A stretch of DNA of 64,000 nucleotides, taken from Cylindrotheca closterium (Eukaryota; Bacillariophyta; Bacillariophyceae; Bacillariales; Bacillariaceae). Location: NCBI GenBank assembly GCA_933822405.4, contig CAKOGP040000113.1:333183-397182 (forward strand), in the 5' to 3' direction. The first letter of the stretch is position 1. Each line of letters opens with the position of its first letter. The notes under the pieces are model-generated. The model worked only from the letters and a program-made list of their open reading frames with translations. It was not told the DNA's origin and did not search any database. The position numbers and the translations under genes are program-made. Shown here in pieces: positions 41,450-54,103 of the stretch.

Positions 41450-43337
41450 CTATCGTGCGGCAACAGCTGCCTCGTCGTCGTCATCACTGAATTCCTCGGC
41501 ATCACTCAAATAGTGACCTCCAGCGGAAACCTTGTTGCCAATGGCAGCCTGAGCAACTGCTTGGCCAGAACAGGCTGCATCTCGAAGACCAATAGTTTCC
41601 ATCAAAGGTGTTTTCTCGTGCAATTCAACAGCTTCCTGTTGAAGTTCATTCAAGCTATCAATGGCACCAGCGAGTCCTGATGTGGTACGCACGAGGCCCA
41701 CATTGTCCCACATGACGCGTCGTACTTGGCTTAACAACTGGGTGGCTCGCATGGCTGTCGTTTCTAGGTTCTCTGCTGTTGCGCCGACATTAAGATCGAA
41801 GCCAGCGTTGGCACGATTGGAAAGACGTTCCGTTGACTTTGAATGCAATTCTCTTCCCATGTCACTGCCCACAAAGTCAGCCACTGATGCCCCGTATACA
41901 AGCGCCTCCAACAGTGATGTGGACGCTAGTCTGTTTCCTCCATGCAAACCTGTTCTGGCAGCTTCACCAGCAGCGTATAGACCCTTCAGACTTGTTCTGC
42001 CATGTTCGTCGGTCGCGATTCCTCCACAGGTGTAGTGGGCTGCGGGAATAATAGGAAGATGATCCTTGGCAAGATCTAAACCTCTTTCTGAAACATATGC
42101 TTGGATGGTAGGGAAACGAGCATGCAGCCAATCAGCATCTCGATGTGAAATATCCAAAAAGGCATTGTGATTCGTTCCATCCCCGTTTTGGCTTTCTTCA
42201 AACACTCCTCTTGCCACAATATCTCTAGGTGCTAGTTCTCCGTCTGGATGAAAGTCTTTGCCAAAGGCACGACCAGAAGCATTCCTCAAAATCGCACCTT
42301 CTCCTCGCAGCGCCTCGCTCAACAGGAAACGGGACTCATTCGGAATGAACAAGGATGTTGGATGGAATTGAACGTATTCCAAATCCTTGGTTTCAACTCC
42401 AGCCCGGGTTGCCAGGCCCACACTTGATCCCAAAGCATTGAATCCGGCAGGGTTTGTGGAATGTTCGTAGATTCCTGCCAAACCACCACTTGCCAGAACA
42501 GTTCCTCTCGATGCTAGTTCCACCTCGGTCTCACCAGTGGCACGATTGAATGTTTGGATTCCTATGCACACGCCATCTTCTTGAATAATATCCACTGCCA
42601 AGGTATCTGATTGCATGGTAATCAATGGGTGATTGGCTGCTGCCTTTGTAATGTGTCTGGTAATTATCATACCCGTGTGATCGGCATAGTGCAAAATCCT
42701 TGGCGCCCCATGGGATGCCTCTGCAGTTTCACAAAATGGAAATGGATTAGGTTGAGAATGTTTATTCTGACAGCCAGATACAAAGACAGAAACAGATGAT
42801 CATGTCCAACCAGGTCGAGATCGTACCTAAACATAACGCCAATTCTCCATCGGCTGCCTTGTCAAATGGAACGTTGGCAAAAGGGCCTCCAGTCAATAGT
42901 AGTTCTCTAACTCTGGAGGGTCCTTCTTCGGATACTTTTCTCACTGCACCTTCATCGCACAATCCAGCGCCCGCTCGGTGAATGTCCTTCGCCAAAGAAT
43001 CCGCAGAATCTCCCGATGCAGGGTCGTAATTTCGGTAGATGATACCTCCTTGTGCCCAGTTGGAGTTGCAGTCTTGTGGAATACTTCCAGCAAAGAGGAC
43101 AGTGACTGGTATCTGATAGGTTTCAGCAGCAATCAGTGCCGCAGCGCTTCCAGCAACACCCGATCCTACCACCAAGAGTCGATCATTTTTTCGTTCCTCG
43201 GCGGTCGAAGAAGCGAAAGATCGATGCGAAGCCCTCCATTTTCTCAATGTGGATTCGGTCGCCGCCAATCTTCTTGAGGACTGTGTTTTTGTTTTGGCCA
43301 GGAATGATGGCAGCCCACCACGTATTGATCGAATCAT
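41450..43337 (-). CDS. nadB: L-aspartate oxidase
   Basis: Exons 43337-42827 and 42720-41450 give 593 residues. The FAD enzyme oxidises aspartate to iminoaspartate, the first step of de novo NAD synthesis. The FAD loop GSGVAG is at residues 58-63, with NWAQGGI after it. RILHYADHTG is restored at the splice junction. Then come VQFHPTS, LSEALRGEGA, PRDIVARGV, HYTCGGI and GLYAAGEAARTGLHGGNRLASTSLLEALV. These include the active-site Arg and His of the succinate dehydrogenase/aspartate oxidase group. The N-terminal ~50 residues are Arg/Ser-rich without acid (MIRSIRGGLPSFLAK...), which looks mitochondrial rather than plastid; no AFAP motif is present. Upstream of it is a 730-base spacer. Confidence 0.93.
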
Positions 43338-44067
43338 GGTCGTTGTAGTAGTATTTCAAGTACCTGTGGTAAGCAGGGCTACTCTAGATGGATTGATGGA
43401 TATTGTGGTTGTTGCAACCATTGAATGAATAAACGACGATAAACGTATTTCGGATTTTCTTCTTCCGCGTCAGCCAACCAGTGATCGGGAAGCGCTTCTT
43501 CAAGTGCGGGCACGTGGTAGCGTAGGAATTCCTCGCGTCGTTCAAAGTTGAAAGTCCGGCATTATTATCGGATCTTCTTTGTCCAACCATCCGATGACGG
43601 ACGAAGAACGTACAAGTATGTACCCCGATGATCAGATTGATAATTGAAACATCTATCAGCAAGTTCGTTGAGGAGTCCTCACCACTAAAGAATAGTAGCT
43701 TGATCACTTTATGATTATTCTTGATGACATCATTACCACAGTTCTCAAGCTAATGGCTATTGGACAAGATTGATAGCATGTCTTGTGTTGTTGCACTTGA
43801 ATGAATCGATCATTCTGCCCCAACAGAACGAAGTGGAGCAAGAAGCTTTCACAAAGATGTAGAATAAAAATCGGTCGATTAAAAGACCTACACCCATGCA
43901 AATCAGCAAATACAGTATTGTACATACACTGTCGGCGAAGTTTAACAGTTTGTTAATTAAAAATATTTCAAATATTTCAATTTAGTGCCTCCATGCATAG
44001 AGTCGTAGCGTAATAGACAATGACTTCTCTTTTTAAATTTTTTCAAGATATTGTATAGTTCAGTTCA
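43338..44067. other. Intergenic, no gene seen
   Basis: 730 bases between the NadB start and the end of the RTKS-repeat gene. Open frames are short and of random composition. A small AATATTTCA duplication occurs near 43960. Confidence 0.45.
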
Positions 44068-44895
44068 CTACGATACATCCCCGGACTTTGTTCTTGGGGG
44101 CGGTCTTCGGCGCGGTCCAAGGCCATCTCCTGACTTCGTTCTGTTGGGCGCTCGTCTGCGAGGGCGGTTGTCGTCACCTGCACCAGCAATTGCGGCACTG
44201 CCCATATCTCCAGATTTTGTGCGTGGAGGTGGCCGTCTTTGCAGTGCCGCACCGCTGGACTTGGATCGGTTGGGTGCCTTGCGAGTCGCATCCTGCATGG
44301 CCGTTAACATTTCACTAGATTTTTGGCGCCTTGCCATATTTCTTTTTAATACCTCCTCTTTTCTATCACCACCGCCAGGCTCTTCCTCTTCCACCTCTTT
44401 TGGCTCCACAAGAGCAGAAGTCAATTCGCTCGATTTGGTACGGGCTGGAGCACGGCGACGAGGGCCACCGGCACTTCCAGCAAGTCCGTCTCCTGATTTA
44501 GTCCTCGGAGGTGCCCTCCGACGGGGCCCTTCCTCGCCAGTGGCTTGTGCAGCGGCCCCAGCGGCCCTCATAGTACTAAGTCTTCCAGCGCTGGAAGATT
44601 GCCTTCGGACACGGCTGCCGTTATGGGCAGTTGGAGGCGCCGAGTCGGATTCCTCTGAGTCGCTGTCATCTTTTAAAGGGACAACAAAGGGCGTTCCTAA
44701 AGCTCCGTTGTTATTGCGGTGGTCGCTGTGGTCCGAGCTATATTCCGAGTCATCGCTAGCGTCTGTATCAATGGAAACACTGTCGGAGTCATCACTGACA
44801 AAAGATGCGTTCGAAGAAACATCGTCAAGATCTGCATCCTCTAATGCCGGAGGTTGACTACTGTAGGATTCTCCGTCACTCATCTCTGGTTGCAA
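44068..44895 (-). CDS. Repeat protein with RRRAPxRTKS motifs
   Basis: Single exon, 275 residues. The first ~110 residues are Asp/Ser-rich and acidic. The rest is basic and contains about seven imperfect repeats of the type RRRAPPRTKSGD (variants RAPARTKSSE, RKAPNRSKSSG, RRPPPRTKSGDM, RRRAPNRTKSGD). Each repeat places a Ser after R-T-K, a good basophilic kinase site. There is no signal peptide and no folded domain. The charge asymmetry and repeated sites suggest a regulated nucleic acid- or membrane-binding linker, which is inference. Family not recognised. A second Met five codons in is an alternative start. Confidence 0.7.
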   Translation of the reverse strand: MQPEMSDGESYSSQPPALEDADLDDVSSNASFVSDDSDSVSIDTDASDDSEYSSDHSDHRNNNGALGTPFVVPLKDDSDSEESDSAPPTAHNGSRVRRQSSSAGRLSTMRAAGAAAQATGEEGPRRRAPPRTKSGDGLAGSAGGPRRRAPARTKSSELTSALVEPKEVEEEEPGGGDRKEEVLKRNMARRQKSSEMLTAMQDATRKAPNRSKSSGAALQRRPPPRTKSGDMGSAAIAGAGDDNRPRRRAPNRTKSGDGLGPRRRPPPRTKSGDVS

Positions 44896-45427
44896 GGTTC
44901 AATGACCATGTATGACTATCCTACAAAGCTTTATATTGCTGGTTGTTGCGGACGACGAGGGCTGCACAAAACAAAACTCCCAGCGCCCGGCAGGCTGTAG
45001 AAATGACTACTGAACGCCAGGGCCGAACTTACGTCTACTGCCCTTCGCACGGTTTCCGACAACGTCACGGGGATGTCTTGGTCGCACGCGTACTTATCGG
45101 AGACATTTTCTTTTTCCTTGCACTTCCAATGGTTGGTCTTCGATTCATTCGAGCTTTGTACACGTCACACAAGGTTGTCCCACGTGGCGGCACTTGCAAC
45201 GCGCCGGCTGAAGGACCACGAAAATTGCACGAGGCGAAGGAACTTCAAACTGTGGTCGATCGGACATTTTTCGAAAGTTGAAGACGTTCCCGTTTTGATT
45301 CACTCTTTCTCTTTGCATTGTTGGATTATTCAATCACAATTACTATACAATACATCCACATCCACATCCACATCCACATCCACATCCACACACACACACA
45401 CAAAAGAAGAAGAAGAAGCAAGAAAGG
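44896..45427. other. Divergent promoter with microsatellite
   Basis: 532 bases between the RTKS-repeat gene (minus) and methyltransferase copy 1 (plus). An open frame at 44943-45281 has no recognisable content. The microsatellite at its right end is listed separately. Confidence 0.45.
45352..45403. repeat. (ACATCC)6 plus (AC)n microsatellite
   Basis: Six hexamers ACATCC at 45352-45387 run into a dinucleotide AC tract to about 45402. It ends 25 bases before the ATG of methyltransferase copy 1, so it lies in the leader or core promoter. Copy 2 lacks it. Confidence 0.95.
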
Positions 45428-46273
45428 ATGGAAGCAACCAGCATGATAGAGACTGAATACAATGATGAATATGATGCCTACGAGGCCATGATGAACCGTG
45501 GAGCCTTTCTGAGAAAACTCCGCCAAATGGCCGAGGAAGACGAAGCCCATCGTGATGTCGTCGTACTACCCGTACTATCATCTTCGAAGGATGTTGAGAT
45601 TACCGTTGATCACGATACTCTTTGTTATCACTCCTACCTGTCCGTTCAAGCAGTCTATGATGACTACAAACATGTGAACTACCGACAAATTGATTTTGGA
45701 ATTGTAGGCGACAGTCCATTGGTGATTGCCCAAGACCGGACGGTGGGAAAGGGTGGATTCGTTTGGGATTCGGGATACATTCTTGCGGAACATGTTGCCA
45801 GGGTCACAGAGTGGCAAACAGGAAGCCCCAGTGTCGTTGAATTGGGCGCTGGAACCGGAGTCACTGGACTATTTGTAGGACGACAAGTCCCTCAGGCACA
45901 AGTTCATTTGACAGATCTTCCACAATTGTTGCCTTTGATGGAGAAGAATTCCAGCACTTCCAAGAATGTGACTGCTGGAGTTTTGGAATGGGGACGAAAT
46001 GTTTCGGGACAAGAATACGATGTCATTCTTGGTGCCGATGTCGTGGCTTCTATTTACGACAGCTATGGATTGGCCAAAACGATATATGACTTGTCGCATG
46101 AGCGAACCAAAATTTACTTGGCCTGTAAAGACCGATTATCAGGCAGTATTGAAGACTTTGAGGGTCAGATGAAAAACATGTTTGAACACGTTGGTAGAAG
46201 CAAGCCTAACAGTTCCAACAATAATCCCAAGGTTTGGATATTCGAAATCAGTGGAAAACGCGTCACTCAATGA
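45428..46273 (+). CDS. METTL21-like protein methyltransferase, copy 1
   Basis: Single exon, 281 residues. A seven-beta-strand SAM-dependent methyltransferase of the METTL21/lysine methyltransferase group. An N-terminal helical region is followed by GGFVWDSGYILAEHV (the GxxVWD-LA element) and motif I VELGAGTGVTG (Glu 138). Then come HLTDLPQLLPLMEKN (motif II) and DVILGADVVAS, in the position of the (D/E)xxY-type post-motif. METTL21 enzymes modify lysines in chaperones or VCP; the target here is unknown. It is the left member of a tandem pair. Confidence 0.88.
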   Translation: MEATSMIETEYNDEYDAYEAMMNRGAFLRKLRQMAEEDEAHRDVVVLPVLSSSKDVEITVDHDTLCYHSYLSVQAVYDDYKHVNYRQIDFGIVGDSPLVIAQDRTVGKGGFVWDSGYILAEHVARVTEWQTGSPSVVELGAGTGVTGLFVGRQVPQAQVHLTDLPQLLPLMEKNSSTSKNVTAGVLEWGRNVSGQEYDVILGADVVASIYDSYGLAKTIYDLSHERTKIYLACKDRLSGSIEDFEGQMKNMFEHVGRSKPNSSNNNPKVWIFEISGKRVTQ

Positions 46274-46789
46274 CAGTGTTACATCAGGAATAAATGTTTT
46301 AAAATTTCGCTACGCTACACACAGTCTTCATACAGAAAATGAAAATGCATGTCGATGGAATACATAGATATATGTCAACAACAGGAGCTGAAATACTTTG
46401 CAAACGAAGTTGTTCATTCATTCCTAAATTATCTTTCTCGAATCCCGCGGGACTGTTTTGAGCAGACACTTCATGCATCTGTGCTCACATTTTGTAAGGG
46501 ACACCGCACACAAACTTCGAAACTTCTGTACGACAACGTGATCACGTGAGATTGCAGAACCATTCCTTGACCAGACATTTTCAAAACCTCAAAATACAAT
46601 ACTCGTTTGTTTCAATCTTGCATCGCACTACGACTACCGTTACCGGTACTGTAGGACTATCAAAACATCCACACGAATTGTTTTGTTCACCTCCGGTTGA
46701 TCAGACACCTTAAAAGAGAATACAGATTTGTTTGTTCACTCTAGCATTGGTGGACTATCACAAATCCACAGCAAGAGAAGAAACAAAAT
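46274..46789. other. Spacer between methyltransferase copies
   Basis: 516 bases. No gene is visible. Similarity between the copies appears to stop near their ends, so the duplicated unit is little more than the coding region. Confidence 0.45.
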
Positions 46790-47617
46790 ATGACAACCAG
46801 CATGATGCAGATTGAACGTAGCGATCATGACCATGATGCCTACGATGACATGATGGACCGGGGAGCCTTTCTGAGAAAGCTCCGCCGGCAAATGGCTGAG
46901 GAAGACGAAGCCCAACGTGAAGTACCGGCATCTTCCAATGACGACACTGCCGATTCTGATACTCTTTGCTATCAGTTCTACCTGTCTGTTCAAGCTGTTT
47001 ATGACGGCTACAAACATGTGAATTACCGACAAATTGATTTTGGAATTGTGGGCGACAGCCCTCTTGTCATAGCACAGGATCGAACTGTTGGAAAAGGCGG
47101 CTTCGTTTGGGATGCCGCTTATATTCTTGCGGAACATGTTTCCAGAGTCACAGATTGGCAAGCTGGAAGCCCCAATGTCATCGAGCTCGGTGCTGGAACT
47201 GGCATCACCAGTCTCATTGTAGCACGGCAGGTCCCTCAAGCACAAGTTCATTTGACAGATCTTCCACAATTGCTGCCTTTGATGGAGAAGAATTCCAGTA
47301 CGACTAAGAATGCGACCGCTGGAGTTTTGGAATGGGGACGAAATGTTTCGGGACAAGAATACGATGTTATTCTTGGTGCCGATGTTATCGCTTCTATTTA
47401 TGATAGCAATGGATTGGCCAAAACTATACACGACTTGTCCCATGAGCGAACCAAAATTTACTTGGCCTGTGAGGACCGATTGGCTGGCAGTATCGAAGAA
47501 TTTGAGGACCACATGAGAAGTTTGTTTGACCACGTTGGTAGAAGCAAGCCTAACAGTGCCAACAAGAACCCCAAAGTTTGGATACTAGAAATCAGTGGAA
47601 AACGTAGCACCCAATAA
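46790..47617 (+). CDS. METTL21-like protein methyltransferase, copy 2
   Basis: Single exon, 275 residues, closely similar to copy 1 over its whole length at protein and DNA level. Motifs are kept: GGFVWDAAYILAEHV, VIELGAGTGITS, HLTDLPQLLPLMEKN and DVILGADVIAS. The main differences are in the first ~50 residues, where copy 2 lacks a short Val/Ser segment. Both copies appear intact, which argues for retained function rather than decay. Upstream there is no ACATCC repeat, so regulation may differ. Confidence 0.88.
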   Translation: MTTSMMQIERSDHDHDAYDDMMDRGAFLRKLRRQMAEEDEAQREVPASSNDDTADSDTLCYQFYLSVQAVYDGYKHVNYRQIDFGIVGDSPLVIAQDRTVGKGGFVWDAAYILAEHVSRVTDWQAGSPNVIELGAGTGITSLIVARQVPQAQVHLTDLPQLLPLMEKNSSTTKNATAGVLEWGRNVSGQEYDVILGADVIASIYDSNGLAKTIHDLSHERTKIYLACEDRLAGSIEEFEDHMRSLFDHVGRSKPNSANKNPKVWILEISGKRSTQ

Positions 47618-47856
47618 CATAGGCCCACATATCCTCATGATGATAAATGTCTGCTCCTTTCAGGCTCTAGCATGAAATTTGCCCAGGATTGATTGTGACT
47701 CCAGCCAATCATCTTATTCTCAGAAGATATGCGGAATGACATTTTTTATTGTGGTTAGGAGAACGCATAGTTCTAGTATAGTTCTCTATTGACGGCCAAG
47801 TAATGTTCACATCTAGTCCAATACTATAACACTTGTGACGGATATGGTAAGAAAAG

Positions 47857-49139
47857 CTATCTTCTCTTTGACGACTTCTTGGCACCGCGATAGCTCTCGC
47901 TCGTGGATTTTGGAGTCGGGGCGGCAGCTTTTCGGGTTTCGACAGTCTTCTTACTGCTCTTTGATGATTTGGCACTACCTCCCATTCGGCCAAACTCCTC
48001 ATATTGCTCTACTGCGGAATCAAGAGCTGCTTCCATGTCCATCATCACTTCCACATCCAACACTTCCATCATGTCCATCATCGCCATGGACATAGACATG
48101 GACATACCACCCTGTATTGGCATGACTGTTGGCGAGGGAATGGGCGATGGAGTAGGATCAGCAACTGGTGGATTTACTGGTGCTACTGTTGGAGATGGAA
48201 CTGGTACTTCCGTCGGCGACGAAACTGGTGCTTCTGTTGGAGAAGGCACGGGAGCTTCAGTGGATGTGATTGGCATCTCAGATGGGATTGCAGATGGGAT
48301 TGCAGATGGGATTGCAGATGGGCTTTCTGATGGGATTTCAGTTGTAGACACTGACGGTGCTTCCGAAACAAGTGAAGCCGTTGGGACGGAAGTATCATCT
48401 GGTGCAACGGTAGGACTCGCTGTAACAGTCAGAATGGTAGGTGGACTGCTTCCAGTGATTGTTGGTGTTGCAGAGGGACTGGAGCTCGAACTGACAGTCG
48501 GTGCTTCCGATTCTGATGCAGGACAAAAGCCGCTTTGTGGAGGATCCAAACGAGTCTAATAACAGAAAAATCATGGTGAGGCGTGTTGCTCCAGCCAACT
48601 AAATGGATTCAAAGCAGCTGTACCGCACTTACGAATTGAAGCCACCCAGCTGTTTGACCTTGCCCGATGACTGGATACACATCACACTCATTGGTGTATT
48701 GGATACTCAAAATATTGAGGAGTGGTTCGCCCGCCGCGTTGAAAGCGTGTGTATTGAATTGGATTCCAATTGGAATATCTGCTGTGCTCCCAATGGGATT
48801 TGTTGTGTATGTAATAGTATCTCCATCACTAAGAGGCCCACTGATTTCATTTCTCAAAATCAGCGTGGTATCCTCACGAATTTCTAATACATCAATTCTA
48901 TCAACACTGGCAGGTACAAGATCTGTGGCACCTGGTGATCCAAATTGCGAGATCAAACAAGAGATTTTCCTGATTCCGGGATCGGACTCGGTAATATTTG
49001 TGGGTGGGCAGACAAGGCTAAAGTCTAGTGTGATTTCATATGCTCCCGGTGAACATACACATACATCTTGCCCGACAGTCTGTGTGGATGCCTCGATCGC
49101 CAAGCTCAGAAGCAACAAAAGGGTGAAGCGCGAAATCAT
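47857..49139 (-). CDS. Secreted protein with Pro/Ser repeats and basic tail, copy A
   Basis: Exons 49139-48633 and 48555-47857, phase 0, give 401 residues. A signal peptide (FTLLLLLSLAIEAST) leads to a domain starting VCVCSPGAYEITLDFSLVCP, with four Cys and a NIT glycosylation site, ending GWLQF at the intron. The second exon has a long Ser/Pro/Thr-rich region containing PSAIPSAIPSAIPSEMP and PSPTEAPVSSPTEVPV repeats (12-base and 24-base DNA repeats). A Met-rich patch SMSMSMAMMDMM follows, and it ends in the Lys/Ser tail SAKSSKSSKKTVET...KKSSKRR. The same first domain and intron occur in the next gene to the right. A cell-wall or silica role is inferred from composition. Confidence 0.78.
48284..48331. 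repeat. 12-bp coding minisatellite
   Basis: GATGGGATTGCA repeats three to four times with a degenerate copy following, and encodes SAIP repeats on the minus strand in the secreted protein copy A. Confidence 0.8.
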
Positions 49140-49733
49140 TGTTGCTTTGTGTTTTGTGTTTGCAACGGTGCTTTATTTGTTGTACTGTACCGTCTAGCCA
49201 AAAATATCTTTGCAATTAGACCTGAGATGGACAAATTTCAAACCGTTCGACTCGAGTCCTGTAACTAACAGTGCTTGAAAAATGTGTGGAGACTAAAATA
49301 CTATGCAAACGGACCGGCGAGTTATGATATTTTTATCTCAACGTGGATTTTTCCTCTAATTATTAGCAAAGCCGGTAAAGTTATTAACACGAAAAATTAC
49401 ACCCGATCAGGGAAAATTGTTCGAACGTTAAATTTGTAGTTATGGTTTTTTCAGTAATTAGACTAAAACGTTAGCATGTGTGTGCCGTGTCGACTCCAAA
49501 TTTTTGGATTTGAATCGAAGGGATCAGGGGGATAGAAGCTTTCTGTGGATGATTGATGGAGGAGTAGTCGAAGGTTGAAAAGGATGATGATTGAAATCGA
49601 ATAAAATTAATATTGATAATAGTTACAACTTGTTACAGGGACATAATTGCGGTGCGAACGCTGCACGGCATATGAAGATCGTTTGGAAGGTGTTTTACAT
49701 CGTTTGTGCAATGCGCGCTAGCGGAGTACTCGG
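49140..49733. other. Intergenic, AT-rich
   Basis: 594 bases between the start of secreted copy A and the stop of copy B, both on minus. No gene or repeat is seen. Confidence 0.5.
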
Positions 49734-51150
49734 TTATAAGATAAACCTTCTGCTCTCGCTCGATTCTTTCTTCGATAGTTTGTCTTTACCTTTCGAGGAA
49801 CCGCTTCCACTGTAACTCTTTCCACTCTTCGAGCCCTTTCCGCCCTTTCCACCTTTACCGTTCTTCTTACTTTCTTTCTTGCTTCCTTTTGAATCCTTCT
49901 TTCCTGATTTTCCTGAACTGCTTCCGCTTTTTCCTGAAGTGCTTCCACCTTTTCCTGAAGTGCTTCCACCTTTTCCTGAAGTGCTTTCGCCCTTTCCTGA
50001 ACTGCTTTCGCCCTTTCCTGAACTACCATCCTTCTTGGTTGCTTTTCCTCCTTTACCTCCCTTTCCATCGCAATCTCCGATTCTTTTGGAGCCCTTTGAT
50101 CGTAGCAACCGGCGAGATCCGGATTCAGATCCTTTTCCACCTTTTCCACCCTTGCCCTTGGACGAGCTGTCTGACTTCAAGGAAGAATCGGTCATCATGC
50201 TGCTCAAGTCACCACTGCTTCCTCCCTTTCCGGCACCTCCTTTCCCCATCTTCTTGCTTCCCTTAGGACTACTTCCTCCCTTTCCTCCCTTGCCAGCTCT
50301 TGACTTTTTGGTATATCTAGAACTACTACTTTCAGTACAATCGGATCGTTGAAGTCCGAATTCGTCCTCCAGTAGATCAAGCATACCAAGATCCATAGAC
50401 ATGGACATGAACGGGGGAGTAGGTGGGAAGGTCGGACCCGGCGTGAATGGACTAGGGGCAGCAGAGGGTTCGTCTGGAGTGAAAGGACAGTAATCGGCAA
50501 GCGGGTCTTCCAATTCCAGCTGTAAAATTGAAATGAAAAATGTTGATGAGATGTCGTGCTTCGTTCATTTAGACGATAAAGGGCAAGTTTGTACTTACGA
50601 ATCGAACCCACCCGGCATATTGACCAGGGATCAGGACGGGATAGGCTTGACAACTGTTACTGAAAGTGATGATGACTGTGTTGATGATAGGTTGTTCGAG
50701 AATATTGATTCCCACAATGTTGAATTGGATACCTCGAGGCAACGAATTTGGATCGGTCCTGCCTGGTTGTGCGGCCACTGAGGTATAGCTCCACGTGTCT
50801 CCATCTTTGAAGCTTCCTCGGATGATTTCTTGGTACAGGTTGTCAAGGTTTTGATCAAGTTCCAACACGGTAATTTCTTGAACAGCAATTGGAACCAAGT
50901 CTCCTACTGACTGGTCCTGGAAGGGACTTACTAGACACGAGGTGTCGACGACAGCATCGCCTTGTGTGATATTGATTGGAGGACAAAATAACGAAAAATC
51001 GAACTGGAATTCATACGTGCTCGGGGCGCATGAACAGATATCAATTCCAACTTGTTGTCCGCCACTTTGTTGTACCACGCATCCAAGTGATAGTGCGAGG
51101 ACTAGTATCGTCCTGAAGCATTGTGAAGTAGATCTAAGAAGGAATTGCAT
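49734..51150 (-). CDS. Secreted silaffin-like Lys/Ser/Gly-rich protein, copy B
   Basis: Exons 51150-50599 and 50519-49734, phase 0, give 445 residues. A signal peptide (TILVLALSLGCVVQQS) is followed by the same domain as copy A: ICSCAPSTYEFQFDFSLFCP, NIT, then VLELDQNLDN and GWVRF at the intron. The second exon starts with a Pro-rich stretch and a short acidic patch (MDLGMLDLLEDEF). It then becomes a 190-residue tail of Lys, Ser and Gly with GKGGKGG blocks, an RRLLRS site and repeated SSGKGES/TSGKGGS units. Such Lys/Ser-rich tails are phosphorylated and polyamine-modified in silaffins. That modification here is a prediction. The final RRFIL is not an ER signal. Confidence 0.78.
49918..50029. 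repeat. 21-bp coding minisatellite
   Basis: Imperfect 21-base units built on TTTTCCTGAAGTGCTTCCACC repeat about five times and encode the SGKGGST-type repeats of secreted copy B on the minus strand. Confidence 0.85.
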
Positions 51151-53321
<2,171 letters not shown>

Positions 53322-53750
53322 AAAAAAAGTTGCTCAGATGAATAGCATGTGGGTAAATTTAGTAAGAAGGCTTTGGACTTGTCACCAAGAACATGTCATT
53401 GCAAAACAAGTCAAAAGCTGTTGCCGTTAAGTGGTGTATCTGCAGTCAAGAAATACAGGCACAAGCTCCTCTATTGGCTCATCTTTTGTGAGGTGGATGC
53501 ATTGTTTCGTAGCACTGCTTGGTGATCTGAATTGGCTGCTTGGGTCCAGCACTGAAATAGACTGCAGTATGCTTTAGTATATTGAATGGTTTCTATTATA
53601 ACGTTATTCTTCTTTCAATCCACAACGGATCGAATCTATTATATGCTTTGTTTGTACAATCATGCCAACACGTTGAGGAATGGTCCTGTACTATCTGTCA
53701 AATTTCCCACTCTCACGCTGAACAAAGTTTCAAATTATCCGTTTCATGTA
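53322..53750. other. Convergent 3' regions
   Basis: 429 bases between the CTP synthase stop and the HMG-box gene stop. No gene is visible. Confidence 0.5.
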
Positions 53751-54068
53751 TCATCGGACATTCGAGAGATCCAAGTGATTAGTGTTCAAGGTATCTGTCA
53801 TGTCGCCTCCTCCTCCTCCTCCTCCCCCCATATTATTATTTTGTCCCTGAGCACCATTTGCTTGACCCATGCCCATTGATTGCTGCTGCTGCTGCCCAAA
53901 ATTGCCTTGCTGCTGTTGTCCCAGACTAGCTTGTTGCATCCGTAGACTGTTTTGCTGTTGAATTAACTGTTGTTGCAATATTTGCTGTTGCTGTTGCAAC
54001 AACAATAGCTGTTGCCGTTGTTCTTGCAGCGACCGCTGTTGTTGTTGAAAGTCCAGTGCATTCATATT

Positions 54069-54103
<35 letters not shown>

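Noticed and set aside
44051..44857. 268-codon plus-strand frame opposite the RTKS-repeat gene
   Set aside because: It is the antisense of a repeat-rich gene. Its repeats are mirror images and the minus-strand frame has the more natural composition and start.
46736..47533. 265-codon minus-strand frame
   Set aside because: Exact antisense of methyltransferase copy 2, whose motifs are clear on the plus strand.
47903..48559. 218-codon plus-strand Gly/Asp/Thr-rich frame
   Set aside because: Antisense of the Pro/Ser repeats of secreted copy A. The minus frame continues a spliced gene with a signal peptide.
49918..50029. Possible CRISPR-like array (regular 21-bp units)
   Set aside because: Units are contiguous and coding, with no unique spacers. 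It is a minisatellite in a eukaryotic gene.
49879..50352. 157-codon plus-strand Pro/Phe-rich frame
   Set aside because: Antisense of the Lys/Ser/Gly tail. It is produced by the 21-bp minisatellite.
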